A stretch of DNA of 64,000 nt from Aureobasidium sp. EXF-3400 (GCA_024195585.1 SWBL01000142.1:1-64000), one strand, 5' to 3'; shown: positions 45,697 to 57,289, counted from the stretch's first letter. Translations and numbers: made by a program. Notes: a model not told the origin generated them from the letters alone.

Positions 45697-47903
45697 ATGC
45701 AACGAACCGACCTGAAGAAGTTGGTTCCCCAACCCAAGCAATACAAGAAGGGCCCCTACACCGTTGAGGCCAAGGGCTACGAGAAGGTCGACGGCGAGAC
45801 AATCCCTCGCGTGCACCCTTCGGCAAAGGATGGCCTCATCAGCACCCCGGCTCCCGATGTCAAGACCATCTACGATATCCTCCGCAGCAGTTCCAAGAAG
45901 TTCGGCAATGCAAAGGCGCTGGGTTACCGCACTCTGATCAAGACTCACGAAGAGACCAAGCAGATCAAGAAGGTTGTCGATGGCAAGGAGGTCACCGAGG
46001 ACAAGAAGTGGCAGTTCTCGGAGCTCAGCGGCTACACATACATCAGCTTCGTCGAGTATGAGCAGCTCTGCCTCAAGGTTGCCTCTGGCTACCGCGCTCT
46101 TGGCATGAACAAGGGCGACCGCGTCCACATCTTTGCCTCTACCAGTCCCTGGTGGCTTGCAACTGCTCACGGTAACTACCCGCACTCCAGTCCTATCAGT
46201 CTCTGTCTAACATGATTCCCCCACAGCCGCCTCCACTCAGTCGATGCCCATCGTCACCGCTTACGACACACTCGGCGAGGAGGGTCTGATGCACTCGCTC
46301 AAGCAAACACACGCCAAGCTCATTTTCCTCGACCCCCATCTTCTCACAAAGCTCATCAACCCCCTCAAAGAGACCAAGGACATCCAATATGTCGTATACA
46401 ACAGCAAAATGGAAGTCAAGAAGGATGACATTGAGAAGCTCAAGAGCGCTCACCCTCATTTGACCATTCTCAGCTTCGACGAGCTTACCAAGAAGGGTGA
46501 GGAGAATATGGTCGAGCCTGTCGCTCCTTCGCCCGACGATCTGTGCTGCATCATGTACACCTCTGGATCAACCGGAACCCCCAAGGGTGTCCTTCTCAAG
46601 CACAAGAACGTCCTTGCTGCAAGTATGTATTTCTTTTCGTGCCTCCAGGCAAACCAGCTAACAGAATACAGTCGCCGGTGTCGATACCGTTGTTGGTGAT
46701 TACCTCGGTCCTGGTGATGGTCTTCTGACCTACCTTCCTCTTGCTCACATTCTTGAATTCGTCTTCGAGAGCGCTTGTCTCTACTGGGGTGGTACCATGG
46801 GTTACGGAAACCCCAGAACCATCTCCGACGCTTCGGTCCGCAACTGCAAGGGTGATATCGGCGAGTTCAAGCCTTCAGTCCTGGTTGGTGTCCCCGCAGT
46901 CTGGGAGACCGTCAAGAAGGGCATCGTTTCAAAGGTCGACAAGACCGGTGGTATTGCCAAGCAACTCTTCTGGGCCGGTATGGCCGCAAAGAGCACCATG
47001 ATGACCCACTCCGGCCTGCCTTTCACCGGTATCGGCACTAGTGTTATGGACTCTGTTGTCTTCAGCAAGATCAAGGAGGCTACTGGTGGCAGACTCAGAA
47101 TCTGCTTGAACGGTGGTGGTCCCGTTGCAAAGGACACCCAGCGTTTTATCTCCATGGCCATCGCTCCCATGATCAGTGGTTACGGTCTGACTGAGACCTC
47201 TGCCATGGGTGCTATCATGGATCCTCTTGCTTGGACTGATGACGCCCTTGGTGGTCTGCCCGCCTCTATCGAGGTCAAACTCGTTGACTTCCCTGATGCC
47301 GGCTACTACTCCACCAACAACCCTCCTCAGGGTGAAATCTGGATTCGTGGTGATGCAGTTGCCGATGGCTACCTCGACCTCGAGAAGGAGACCCAGGAGT
47401 CATTCTACGACGGCTGGTTCAAGACTGGTGATATTGGTGAATTCGACAGAGACGGTAACCTCAAGATCATCGATCGCAAGAAGAACTTGGTCAAGACTCA
47501 GAACGGCGAGTACATTGCCCTCGAGAAGCTCGAGTCCGTTTACCGCGCCAGTCATGTTGTTGCCAACATCTGTGTCTACGCAGACCAGAGCAAGAACAAG
47601 CCCATTGCCATCATCGTTCCCGCCGAGCCTGCCCTCAAATCGTTGGCTTCGGAGAACGGCTGCAAATCTGGCGAGCTCGAGGACATGTGCCAGGACAAGA
47701 AGCTCAACGCAGCTGTCCTCAAGGCTCTGCAAGCCGCTGGTAAGAAGGGTGGCCTTGCAGGTATTGAAATTATCGAGGGTGTTGTCCTCGCCCCCGATGA
47801 GTGGACTCCTCAAAACCAGCTCGTCACTTCTGCACAGAAGCTCAACCGCAGAGCCATTCTTGACAAGTACAAGAAGGAGGTCGAGCAAGCCTACAAATCG
47901 TAA
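45697..47903 (+). CDS. Long-chain fatty acyl-CoA synthetase (Faa1/Faa4-like)
   Basis: Activates long-chain fatty acids with ATP and CoA for lipid synthesis, uptake or beta-oxidation. Exons 45697-46171, 46227-46622 and 46672-47903; 700 aa. An in-frame ATG at 45643 would add 18 residues. Start region MQRTDLKKLVPQPKQYKKGP resembles fungal homologues. AMP-binding motif YTSGSTGTPKG is at 269-279. Further motifs: LLTYLPLAHILEFVFE, the FACS block GYGLTETSAMGAI, and DGWFKTGDIGEFDRDGNLKIIDRKKNLVKTQNGEYIALEKLES. The ending EQAYKS is not a peroxisomal signal, which favours the cytosolic/lipid-droplet Faa1/Faa4 class over peroxisomal Faa2. Codon use is C-ending, indicating good expression. Confidence 0.93.
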
Positions 47904-48754
47904 TGACTCGGCACAGTGCATTACTTGTATTATGGTCTTCTGGTGTTTTCGCGTTATGACTTTCCAATGATGCCGGCGCAGGGTTGTTTCGACTTGCAGC
48001 AGCGAACTGGGCGATTTTGACATCTGTTTATTCTGTTTCTATTATGATTAGCACATAATTATACCCGACTCTTTTCACTTTTGCTTCATCTATCTCGATT
48101 CAGGGCCTTCCTAGTGCTGAGATTTTGTTGAGGCTCGCCGTACGCAGGGATGGTGGCTTGAATTTTACGCTCGAGGTAAAGAGTCCCTTCTTCATCCGCC
48201 TCTAACTATACTCAGTGATTAATTTCTCTCGATCAGTGATATGCAAGCTTATGTATGACAGCGTTGACAACCTCATCGTCGCCGAAAAACAAGAACAGGT
48301 GCTACCACATACATGAAATCGAACCAAAGCAGATGGCTTGTTTCGCCTCTGGTGTGCTGCTATCGATATCGTTAGTATCAATTCTTGCTGCTTGAGTTGC
48401 TTAAGCTTCTTCCGCTTTGAGAACGAACTTGGTATGAGGATATAAGCACCGCAGTGTTTCAGTATAGTGTAGCAAGTGTGGCATGTGAGATTCTCGCAGC
48501 TGGTCGTGACGCTAACTCACTCGTTCTGCCTAATTGTATACACAGGGTACACATCATCCATCGCTAGCATAGGGAAATCTGCTCAATAGAGACATAGAAA
48601 CTTTCAAGACATATTCTGGGATATATATATAAACAAGTATGCGGAAAAGAAAAGGAACACTAAGTCTAACAACATCAAGCTCAACAAAAACTCCAAATCT
48701 GTGCTTTTTCCAAAACTGAAAAGATACAAAGAAATCGTTACTTGCAATTCATCC
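47904..48754. other. Intergenic between convergent genes
   Basis: 851 bp shared by the 3' ends of the acyl-CoA synthetase and aconitase genes. AT-rich, with a short TA run near 48622-48631. No gene, RNA or repeat recognised. Confidence 0.4.
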
Positions 48755-51317
48755 TTATGCAGTAGCGCCCTTACCAGCCTTGGCAGCAAGCAAATTCAAC
48801 GCAGACCCAGCAAGCACAAACGCACACTGATCCTTCGAAAGCGTATGTTTAGTAGCCACTCTAATCGTCTCTCCACCCTTAGTCTTAACAACCAACGTAA
48901 CATCCCCCTTCCCGCCAGAGTTAAGCACATCAAGCAAACCCTCAGTGCTAACCTCATCACAAGCAGCAATTCTATCATAATCAGCTTCATTGGCAAAAGT
49001 CAACGGCACCACACCCTGTTTCTTGAGATTGGTTTCGTGGATGCGGGCGAAGGATTTGGAGAGAATGATGCGGCCGCCGAGGTAGCGGGGTTGGAGGGCG
49101 GCGTGTTCGCGGGCTGAGCCTTCGCCGTAGTTGTGTTCGGCGACGACGAGCCATTCGTTGCCTTGGTCCTTCCATTTCTTTGCTAGTGCGGGGATGCCCA
49201 TGCCATTGCTGCGGGACTCGGTGTCGTTGACGTCGTAGACGATGTTGGTTTCGCCGGTTTCGGCGTTGATGGCGCCGATGAGGGTGTTTTCGGCAATGTT
49301 GGGGAGGTGGCCTTTGTACTTGAGCCAGGGACCGGCGGCGGAGATGGTGTCGGTTGTGCATTGGCCCTTGACCTTGACGAGGACGCGGAGACCTTCGAGT
49401 TCGCTCTTGGGGAAGGGAGCGAAAGGTTCGAGAAGGGCGAGACGAGTGGAGTTGGGGTCGACCTTGACTTCGACGCTGGCATCGGGCTGACCGGGAGTGG
49501 GGAGGAACTCGGGGTTGCCTTGAGCGAAACCAGTGGATGGCAAGTCACGGCCTTGAGGAGGGTTGAAACGGAACTCTCCACCGTTGGGAAGGGGAATAGA
49601 GTCGGTCATGGGGTTGAAGGTGGTGTTACCACTGTAGGCCATAGCAGTAACAAGTTCGGGACTGGCGATGAAGTTCATGGTCTTGACGTTTCCATCGTTG
49701 CGACCACGGAAGTTGCGGTTGTATGAAGTGAAGATGGCGTTCTCGGTTCCCTTCTCAACACCGTCGGTACGAGTCCACTGACCAATGCAGGGACCACAAG
49801 CGTTGGCAAGGATAACACCACCAGCATCGTTGAAAGTGCTCAAGGTATCATCACGCTCGAGGGTTGCACGGACTTGCTCACTGCCAGGGGTGATGAAGAA
49901 GTCAGCCTTGGGCTGGAGACCAGCAGCAGTGGCCTGCTTGACCAAAGACTCGGCACGGGTCATGTCTTGGTAGGATGAGTTTGTGCATGAACCGATCAGA
50001 CCAGCACCAAGAGTCTCTGGCCAGTTGTTGGCCTTGACGGTGTCACGGAACAGGGACAGAGGAGTCGAAAGATCGGGGGTCATGGGACCGTTGACGTGGG
50101 GCTCGAGAGTGCTGAGATCAATCTCAATGACCTTGTCGTACTGAGCGCCACTGTCAGCGCGAAGGAGGTTTTGAGCATCAGGAGAGTTGGCGATAGATTC
50201 GGCGGCCAGGGCGATGGGGCCACGGTGGGTAGCGTGGAGGTAAGGGATGTGAGCCTTGGTGAAGGGGAAGATGGATGTTGTGGCGCCGACCTCAGCTCCC
50301 ACTTTTGAGATGTTAGCATTATATTGTGGACTTGTTGGTAGGAGAATGCTTACTGTTGCAGACTGTGCTCATACCAGTTGTGGCAAGAGTCTCGACACCA
50401 GGGCCAAAGTACTCGACGATGTAGCCAGTGCCACCGCGGACTGTAAGCTGACCGGCAAGGTTCAGGATAATATCCTTGGGACTGGCCCAGCCGCTGAGCT
50501 GGCCTACAAGTCTCACACCGAGGATCTTGGGAGCCTTGAGTTCCCAGGGAGCGTCAACCAGAGCATCAACAGCATCAGCACCACCAACACCAATAGCAAT
50601 AGCACCAAGACCACCAGCATTGGGAGTGTGCGAGTCTGTTCCCAGCATCATGAGACCAGGAGCCGAATAGTTTTCAAGGACGTTCTGGTGGATGATGCCA
50701 GCACCAGGAGGCCAGAACTCGATACCGTACTTCTTTGCCGCACTCTCCAAGAAATCAAAGACCTCCTTGTTTCCCTTGATTGACTGAGGCAAGTCTACGT
50801 CTGCACCTCTTTCTCCAACAATCATGTGGTCGCAGTGGATACTGGCAGGGACGGCAGTGTTGGGCAGACCGCAGGTCATGAACTGCAGCAGGGCCATTTG
50901 TGCAGAGGCATCTTGCATGGCGACTCTGTCAGGCTTGAGCTTGAGGTTGGCATTTCCGCGAATGTCTTTGCCATTGTTTGTTCCAGTCAAGAGAGATTCT
51001 TCGGGAGACTCGAGATGTGAATAGAGGATCTTTTCGGCGAGGGTGAGGGGACGGTTGGGCAGAAGACGGCGGACTGATTGTAGTCGTTGCAGCAGCTTGG
51101 GGTATGGCGGGGTGCGACTCTCCAGGTCATTTGCTGAGGGAGTGGTAGAGACATCGGCTTGAGTCGCGAGATGACGGCGGGCTATTGAGGGACGGCCAAC
51201 AGAAGAGGCAAGCGACTGCCGACGGGTTAGTCATGGCTTGTATAACCATCAATTGTCACCTATAACACATACCCTGACTGCAGACAATCTGCCTGTACGC
51301 AATAATTGAGCTCCCAT
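48755..51317 (-). CDS. aco2: Mitochondrial aconitase-family hydratase, Aco2/AcoB type
   Basis: 4Fe-4S hydro-lyase; fungal Aco2/AcoB proteins act in the mitochondrion mainly on homocitrate in lysine biosynthesis. Complement of exons 51273-51317, 50354-51215 and 48755-50301; 817 aa. Start [15 protein letters not shown] joined to [20 protein letters not shown] gives an Arg-rich matrix-targeting leader. The [19 protein letters not shown] block and [11 protein letters not shown] are aconitase-wide. The three cluster cysteines are Cys408 (GSCTNSS), Cys471 and Cys474 (ANACGPCIG). The swivel domain has [20 protein letters not shown] and [14 protein letters not shown]. Joint [15 protein letters not shown] is conserved. 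Overall resemblance is closer to yeast Aco2 than to Aco1. Divergent from VPS29 over 636 bp. Confidence 0.92.
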
Positions 51318-51953
51318 GGTGTCTGATGTGTATAACAAGAGGATTAGCAGAGGAGACAGAGGCAGAATGACTGTAGACGGCGCAAATATTTGGGCGATTT
51401 CGGCCGCTGCCCGCCAGCATTCGCCAACGCGCCTTCTCCACATTTCTTGGCCTGGGGTCTCCGAGACCGCCCACGTCCACTCTACGGCCACACATTACTA
51501 ATGACATATACCATCTCAATATGGCTATGTAGAGTGCTTGTTATCGAAGTATATCATGTACAGAACAGTGCCCAATCGACTTAAATCATAAGGCTACTGT
51601 GACGAATATCTATCCAGTCGCGTGCTATGGATGGATCTCCTATTCGAAGGACTTATGAATGAGAACAAGAGACTATGAGAGTGGACCAGAGACAGACATT
51701 GGTTCAGCAGTCAGAGGGCTTTGAACAATGGTCTATATCAAAACAGCCTGATAATTGTCACAGAGCACAGAGTGGAGAAGCCAAGTCGAAAGCCTCAGGC
51801 ATCTCATCGGGGGGTCTGTGCTCACCTCCGGCATCCGCGTCCGTCTGGGCCCCGCTGATGTCGTTCCATCCGCATCGCGACAAACACCTTGAGAGCTTCC
51901 AATTGACACCTCCCCCAAACTCACTCGGCGCAACGAAAAGCGCGCAACACATC
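51318..51953. promoter_or_regulatory. Divergent promoter, aconitase / VPS29
   Basis: 636 bp between start codons. No specific site or gene recognised. Confidence 0.4.
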
Positions 51954-52799
51954 ATGACTTCTCGCCTCGTACTATGCTTAGGCGACCTCTTCATTCCCGA
52001 TCGCGCAAATGCAAGTTCACATCCTCCCCTCAACTCATAGCTCCCAAAGCTAACAAGCACAACAGGACATTCCCGCAAAGGTACTTCTGCCATCTACCCT
52101 CCACAACCCATCTAGCATCTAACGCACCTCGCAAAGTTCAAAAAACTCCTCACACCCGGCAAAATCGGCCAAATACTCTGTTTAGGCAACCTCACATCCC
52201 CCTCCGTATACACCTTCCTCCGCAACCTAGCCCCAGACCTGCAACTAGTAAAAGGCGACTTCGACATCTCCCTCTCCACTCCCGCCGCTGCTGCACCAAC
52301 AGCCTACGCCCCACCAACCGAAGCACCCCCCATCCCCACCGCTTTGTCAAAAGTAGTAACCCACGGAGGCTTGCGGATTGGATTCACACACGGGCATACA
52401 ATCGTACCCCCAGGCGACCCTGACAGTTTGTTAATCGCAGCACGCCAAATGGATGTCGATGTGCTCTGTTGGGGCGGCACCTGCAAATTCGAAGCCTACG
52501 AGATGGAAGGCAAATTCTTCATCAACCCGGGCAGTGCAACGGGTGCTGTTTCCTGGTCTACAGATGCTGAACTAGATGCCAATGGCGAGGAAATCTCCAC
52601 GCCGAGTTTTGTGCTTATGGATGTGAGTTTTTGCTTTTGAGTGGAGGTGATATGGTGCTGTTTTGCTGATTTTGGTGTGACACAGGTGCAAGGTGATGTT
52701 CTGGTTCTGTATGTTTATCAGTTGAGAAAGGATCAGAATGGCGTGGAGAATGTGGCGGTCGAGAAAGTGTCGTACAGGAAAAACGCTTCTTCTGCATAG
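51954..52799 (+). CDS. vps29: Retromer subunit VPS29
   Basis: Core subunit of the retromer coat that returns cargo from endosomes to the Golgi. Exons 51954-52010, 52066-52080, 52137-52622 and 52686-52799; 223 aa. The joints rebuild GDLFIPDRAN|DIPAK|FKKLLTPGKIGQILCLGN, the conserved VPS29 N-terminus. Exon 2 is only 15 nt (DIPAK). Intron 1 begins GCAAGT, a GC-AG intron; no GT donor restores the frame. Later blocks: LVKGDFD, GGLRIGFTHGHTIVPPGD, WGGTCKFEAYEMEGKFFINPG and VLVLYVYQLRKD. The vestigial metal site usually written GDxHIP has Phe instead of His (GDLFIP). An Ala/Pro-rich insert (about residues 63-78) is a fungal loop. Convergent with MLH3, 53 bp apart. Confidence 0.93.
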
Positions 52800-52852
52800 A
52801 ATTCACTTAGACCGAGGCCAGAATAACGACACTTTAGTAATCCTCCTTCCAA

Positions 52853-55852
52853 TCATATGCCAGCGGCTTTATTCCTCCACCTTCTATACGCAGCTCCAAA
52901 CCCTTGACTCTCTTCCTTGGCCCTGAACCCTCCAAACCCCTCAGCCCTTCCCTGTAACTCCTCTTCTCTCTGGACCCCCTCCTCACCATCCAGATAAACC
53001 AACGGAACCATACTATTCCTCCCATGCGCACAAATAAATGAAAACCTCGTCTTCGCAACCCCATCCACCAACTCCTGACACTGCAGCTTCGAAAGCTTAT
53101 CATTAAACATAATCGCACTTCTGCAAGCCCTGGAGTTTAGGAGTGAAAGTATGCCTTTTGGGCAAGAGGCTATGCGTTGAAGCCATGTGTGTTTTGTTTC
53201 TGTGTCTGTGAATGCTGCAGACGTGGAAGGGATACTGCCGCTTTCAGTGAGAGTATAAATTTCAGTCCGGAGAAGATCGATGAGGAGTCTTGGTTCCGTG
53301 TGTAAGCGCGAGGATATGACTGGTGGTAGTGTCAAGACACTTAAACGAGGTTGCTCAGCGGTATGCGGAATGATATCGTAAAGAATACCCCAAGTTGCAA
53401 AGTGTGCTGCGTGAGCTCTGAACATAGCTTCTTCCTGCAAAGGGATTTGAAAATGTAGTGGTTTGTTTACTGCTTCTGTGACGATGCTTGAGGTGAAGCC
53501 AAGGTTTGATTTGATAAGCGGAGTCCCTTGGGCGAGTGTGCAAAGCTCTGTGAGCAATTGTTCAAGGATGCAGCGTTCGGATGCTGCGTGCTGGTCCATC
53601 AGGACTAGCAATTGCCTGGCATGATTCAGGTCTTGCGATTTCGGTCCCGCCAGGCTTGGCATCTTCATCAGTATAAATTTATCGTCGACTTGGGAAATGA
53701 CTTGCGCATATGGCAATGCGGATTTAGACAGTCGACTTGTATCAGTCATCCCAGCATGCGAAAACGAGTCTGCTATGGCACAATGTCCGTGATGGTCGTA
53801 CGATTCAATTGTGCCTGGCAGCAACCCACTGAGGCCAGCAACTTGTATTGTATCTTCTGACTGAGTCTTGAAGATAGGATTCTTCCAAGTTTTGAGGAAT
53901 CCCTGAAGCCAAGGTGAAGCGGAAGCAGCACTCGAGGCTGCATCATGGGTAGAGGGCGCATTGTCCTTCCTACGCTCCAAGACAAGGGGATTGCCGAAAG
54001 ATGACAAGCGGGCGTTCGCAGCAGCAGTGGCTCTGCCCTTTGATGTATTATCAGAGCGTGGTCTGTGCGACTCATCCGGCATAACGATGCCAGTACGCGC
54101 ATTGATACGATGCTTGTGGTTAGTTTTCGGATCAATCCAGTCAATGTATGTCTCTCCGTCTTGGTCTTGGACAGGATGGCGTTGGGTCTTGTTCGACTCT
54201 TGCGTCTCTGTCACCGCAGGCGTGTAGTCGTGTGGAGGCCCAAATTGATTTGCAGTGACAGATTCGACATGAATAGTAGCGGCACTCTCTGGTTGGCGGC
54301 TTGAGTCCCGTTCGGTTGATTCGCTGATGTTGAATGACCTTGATGGCGGTGTCTTGGATTTCCATATGCTGTCGTACATCTGTGGCCGGGCGCTCTTGAT
54401 CCGACTCCAGTCTGTGAAGGGCATTGTTGGTAACGAAGTATCGACTAGAGTCATAGGCCGCGCCCTCTTAGAGCTTCGGCGATCTGTGTTTGGCGGCATA
54501 GTATCAGAGCTTGGATGGCTAGTCGTTTCAGAAGTATCAGTGTCATGCTTTCGCTTTTGTCGTGTCTTCTTCGGTCGAAAGTTGTTCGCTTCCAACCAAT
54601 GTATAGTCAAGCTCTCGAGGACATTAATAATACTCTTGAGATACATATCGCCGAGATTGCTGACAAGTTGTGTACTGTTCTCGGTCTTCAAGTCAATGCG
54701 AAGATAAAACCTGGGCCATCGGTCTACCCCTTTTCTGCCCCCCTGTAGTTGTTTATTTGTAGGTCCATCTCTTTTGTACCGTCGATCGTGCTGCCGACGT
54801 TTCATTTCTACCTCATCGGGTTCAGAATCGTCGTCTATTTGACCGAAACTTGACTGGCTGAAAAGTTGATTGACTGTTTCATAAAACTCATTGTGCCTGT
54901 TCTCATCCAGACAAGGGATAATGCCAATAGACATAAATTGAGCGGCCCTACTAGGAGCAGGCTCTAGCGACATAAGGCCTTTGACTGTGACCGAGGAAGT
55001 TGATGCAGATACCGGCATCCAATTGTTTTTGGAGTCGGTCGAGACAATACCCGCTTGGCACAGAACGCTCAAGACAGTATTCTGATCAAACTCTGACATC
55101 TTCTTGTTCAAAGTGTTCAGGTTTCGCTCACTTAGCGCGTTTGGTATAAATTGTGCCCCTGTGTTGATACAGAAAGTCTTTGCCGGAGTTCCAGAATCTG
55201 TGACTTTGAGGGCCACACGTCGATTCCACGGTAGAAGCAAGCTCACTAATCTGACCTTCAAAGCTTGCCACTGTCTTTCTGTTTCGAGTCCGCCTTCATC
55301 AATGATGGCTCGCTGCTTTACTCTCACAGGCATGTTACCAAACAGGTCTCTGACGGATATGCGTGTGCCATGGCCGGTGGTAGTACGTATTGCATGCTGA
55401 GGCGGCGCAGGCGTCAATCGGGATATTGTCTTCGAGCGGTGTAAGCTCAGGGTATTGTGAGAGTAGTGTTGAGTATGCCGAGACGTGATAGTGAGAAGCG
55501 AGAGTGCCGCTACTGAAGCCAAAAATGTTCCTTGGCCACCATGGATTTCGAGTCGCGCATTATTCTGTTGCTTGGAGGTGTGATACATGCGACCAAGACC
55601 TCCATTTTCGCGGAATTCTACCGGTGAGATGCCGATGCCATTGTCCTCGATAGTACATCCGCCTCGGCGGTAGTCCACGGAGATATCGATTTTTGTTGCC
55701 TGTGCATCCAAGGAGTTTTCGAACAAACCAATGATTACCTGATTCATGCCAGTGATTGTGGTAGAGGACTTGATTTGCGCGATCACATCCTCAGGAAGTG
55801 GTAAAATAGTAGACGATGTGTTTTGTGTTTCCTGTGCAGATTTGTAGTCCAT
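52853..55852 (-). CDS. mlh3: DNA mismatch-repair protein MLH3 (MutL-gamma subunit)
   Basis: Partner of MLH1 in the MutL-gamma endonuclease that resolves meiotic crossovers and repairs small loops. Single exon, 999 codons. GHKL ATPase motifs: ENSLDAQATKI (motif I, about 45-55), DNGIGISP (motif II), GGQGTFLASVAALS, and GHGTRISVRDLFGNMPVR (motif III region). A long, poorly conserved Ser/Thr/Arg-rich linker spans about 340-700. The C-terminal endonuclease site DQHAASERCILEQL starts at Asp753, matching DQHA(x)2E(x)4E. ACRSAIMFND and CAHGRNSMVPL near the end are the remaining metal-site blocks; relatives usually have CxHGRP, so Asn replaces Pro here. Nuclear. The gene should be catalytically competent as read. 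Confidence 0.93.
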   Translation of the reverse strand: MDYKSAQETQNTSSTILPLPEDVIAQIKSSTTITGMNQVIIGLFENSLDAQATKIDISVDYRRGGCTIEDNGIGISPVEFRENGGLGRMYHTSKQQNNARLEIHGGQGTFLASVAALSLLTITSRHTQHYSHNTLSLHRSKTISRLTPAPPQHAIRTTTGHGTRISVRDLFGNMPVRVKQRAIIDEGGLETERQWQALKVRLVSLLLPWNRRVALKVTDSGTPAKTFCINTGAQFIPNALSERNLNTLNKKMSEFDQNTVLSVLCQAGIVSTDSKNNWMPVSASTSSVTVKGLMSLEPAPSRAAQFMSIGIIPCLDENRHNEFYETVNQLFSQSSFGQIDDDSEPDEVEMKRRQHDRRYKRDGPTNKQLQGGRKGVDRWPRFYLRIDLKTENSTQLVSNLGDMYLKSIINVLESLTIHWLEANNFRPKKTRQKRKHDTDTSETTSHPSSDTMPPNTDRRSSKRARPMTLVDTSLPTMPFTDWSRIKSARPQMYDSIWKSKTPPSRSFNISESTERDSSRQPESAATIHVESVTANQFGPPHDYTPAVTETQESNKTQRHPVQDQDGETYIDWIDPKTNHKHRINARTGIVMPDESHRPRSDNTSKGRATAAANARLSSFGNPLVLERRKDNAPSTHDAASSAASASPWLQGFLKTWKNPIFKTQSEDTIQVAGLSGLLPGTIESYDHHGHCAIADSFSHAGMTDTSRLSKSALPYAQVISQVDDKFILMKMPSLAGPKSQDLNHARQLLVLMDQHAASERCILEQLLTELCTLAQGTPLIKSNLGFTSSIVTEAVNKPLHFQIPLQEEAMFRAHAAHFATWGILYDIIPHTAEQPRLSVLTLPPVISSRLHTEPRLLIDLLRTEIYTLTESGSIPSTSAAFTDTETKHTWLQRIASCPKGILSLLNSRACRSAIMFNDKLSKLQCQELVDGVAKTRFSFICAHGRNSMVPLVYLDGEEGVQREEELQGRAEGFGGFRAKEESQGFGAAYRRWRNKAAGI

Positions 55853-56661
55853 ATTGTTGTTGAATGCTTTTGTGCCAAGTGGGCGTGTTGTTCAAGGTGG
55901 TCGCCACTTTAGTTTCGAACAGTCGCGTTTATCCAAAGATGCGAACATTGATATTTCAGTCAATGAGTTGCCGATGTGTGATGGCAAAGATGATTTCTTG
56001 TCCAGTGCAGGAAGAAAGATGAGAGAGCAGTCGTGAGGAGGTGAAGAGTAGTAACCACGACGTCACCAAATTCTTGGCACTCGACCACTTCGCTTGCCTC
56101 CAATCTTGACTTCATTCTCTCTCCCGTAACATTGCACGAGGCTTCTTATTGATCCCAACACTAGATACATTCGACCCAACAGTTGTGATGTCAAGCAACG
56201 CATGAATGAATATCGCGTCACAGAGCTTCGGTTGTCAGGGTACTCTACTGTTTCCGGACCAGGTGCAAGGTGCAATGTGCATTCGTGCCCTCGAGGGCTG
56301 ACAGGCTTCTGCTTCCAGATCCGAGATGTCCCATCGTTGTTTATTCATAAGATATCTCAGGCCCATGTGCAAGAGTTCCTGCGACGCAGCAGAAGTGCGC
56401 TGCCATCTAACAGCCGACACACCGGGTAGGGACAACTGTCAGTAGCAGGTAAGAGGCTTATCATCGACATACTCCGTCCACAGGTCGGTATTCTCTCCAT
56501 GACTCGCTGTGGCACCGAGTCAGGAATTGTAAGTCGTATGCTTCATGCCAATCTCAGGCGTGCCATATTGCAAACCCTGCAATATTTCTTTCGTCTTCAT
56601 CGCTCTTACCATTCAACATCTCTCTCGCCATTTCACCAGACCCCAGAACTGAAAGATTACC
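55853..56661. other. Intergenic, promoter of MLH3 and upstream of small membrane gene
   Basis: 809 bp. Short open frames on both strands show no protein features. The last 160 bp are pyrimidine-rich (CTCTTACC, CATCTCTCTCGCC), as expected just before a fungal start codon. Confidence 0.4.
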
Positions 56662-57289
56662 ATGATCAGACCAACTTCATGGCTCCAACACTACTGGTGT
56701 CTCTACGTCTGCTGGCTCATCCAATTGCCAGCACTATGTTTCATATCCTTCATGACCCTCATCTCCTACAGCCGCAGAAGGTCTCGTCCGATTGCTGAGT
56801 ATGTATATTAATTTGCGTCTTTCTTCCTCTAGTCGTGCTGTCACTGACATTCGCCTGGAAGTCAACTCGAAATCAGTCTCTTCTGTATAACGATTGTCTC
56901 GTACATCTATCAAGTATTCTTCTACTTTATACACCGCCTGAACGCTACACGCATGTTGTACGTGCAAGTATACGGAAGCTTCTTCATCACTTTTTTTGCC
57001 TACTGCGAAAGCTGGTATTTCATGCATGGAAACACATTATGGGGCAGTCTGGTGCCCAAGCCATTCACAACCAAAACTTATGCGTTTGCATTCTAGTAAG
57101 TTTTTTCGTGCCGTCGTTAGGTCTGTGATTTGGATGTCCTGATACGTGCATCGCAGTGCCTCCTTCTACATCCTCCTAGCCAGAAGCCTTCTCGTCTGGT
57201 ACCAAATACGAAAACTCGAGGAGAAATCCCTGTCAAAGGAAGACGAAGAAGAGATGGAAAACTTGTTGAGCGGTGAGCACTATGTCTAG
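56662..57289 (+). CDS. Small multi-span membrane protein of unknown function, three exons
   Basis: Family not recognised. Exons 56662-56798, 56862-57095 and 57157-57289 give 167 aa in frame; introns are 63 and 61 bp with GTATGT and GTAAGT donors. Spliced protein starts MIRPTSWLQHYWCLYVCW. Four hydrophobic segments are visible: about 10-33 (YWCLYVCWLIQLPALCFISF), 49-66 (ISLFCITIVSYIYQVFFY), 75-92 (MLYVQVYGSFFITFFAYC) and 117-135 (YAFAFYASFYILLARSLL). The C-terminus is an acidic helix ending ENLLSGEHYV. Aromatic content is high. The start has ACCATGA context. All three exons are individually short, so plain open-frame searches show only fragments in the wrong frame. The first acceptor (GGAAG, not the stronger CTCTAG 27 nt upstream) was chosen because only it keeps the frame. 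Confidence 0.65.

Noticed and set aside
45337..46185. Long minus-strand open frame (282 codons) antisense to the acyl-CoA synthetase
   Set aside because: Shadow of a C-ending codon pattern in the real gene; the protein is a Leu/Val/Asp-rich repeat typical of antisense frames.
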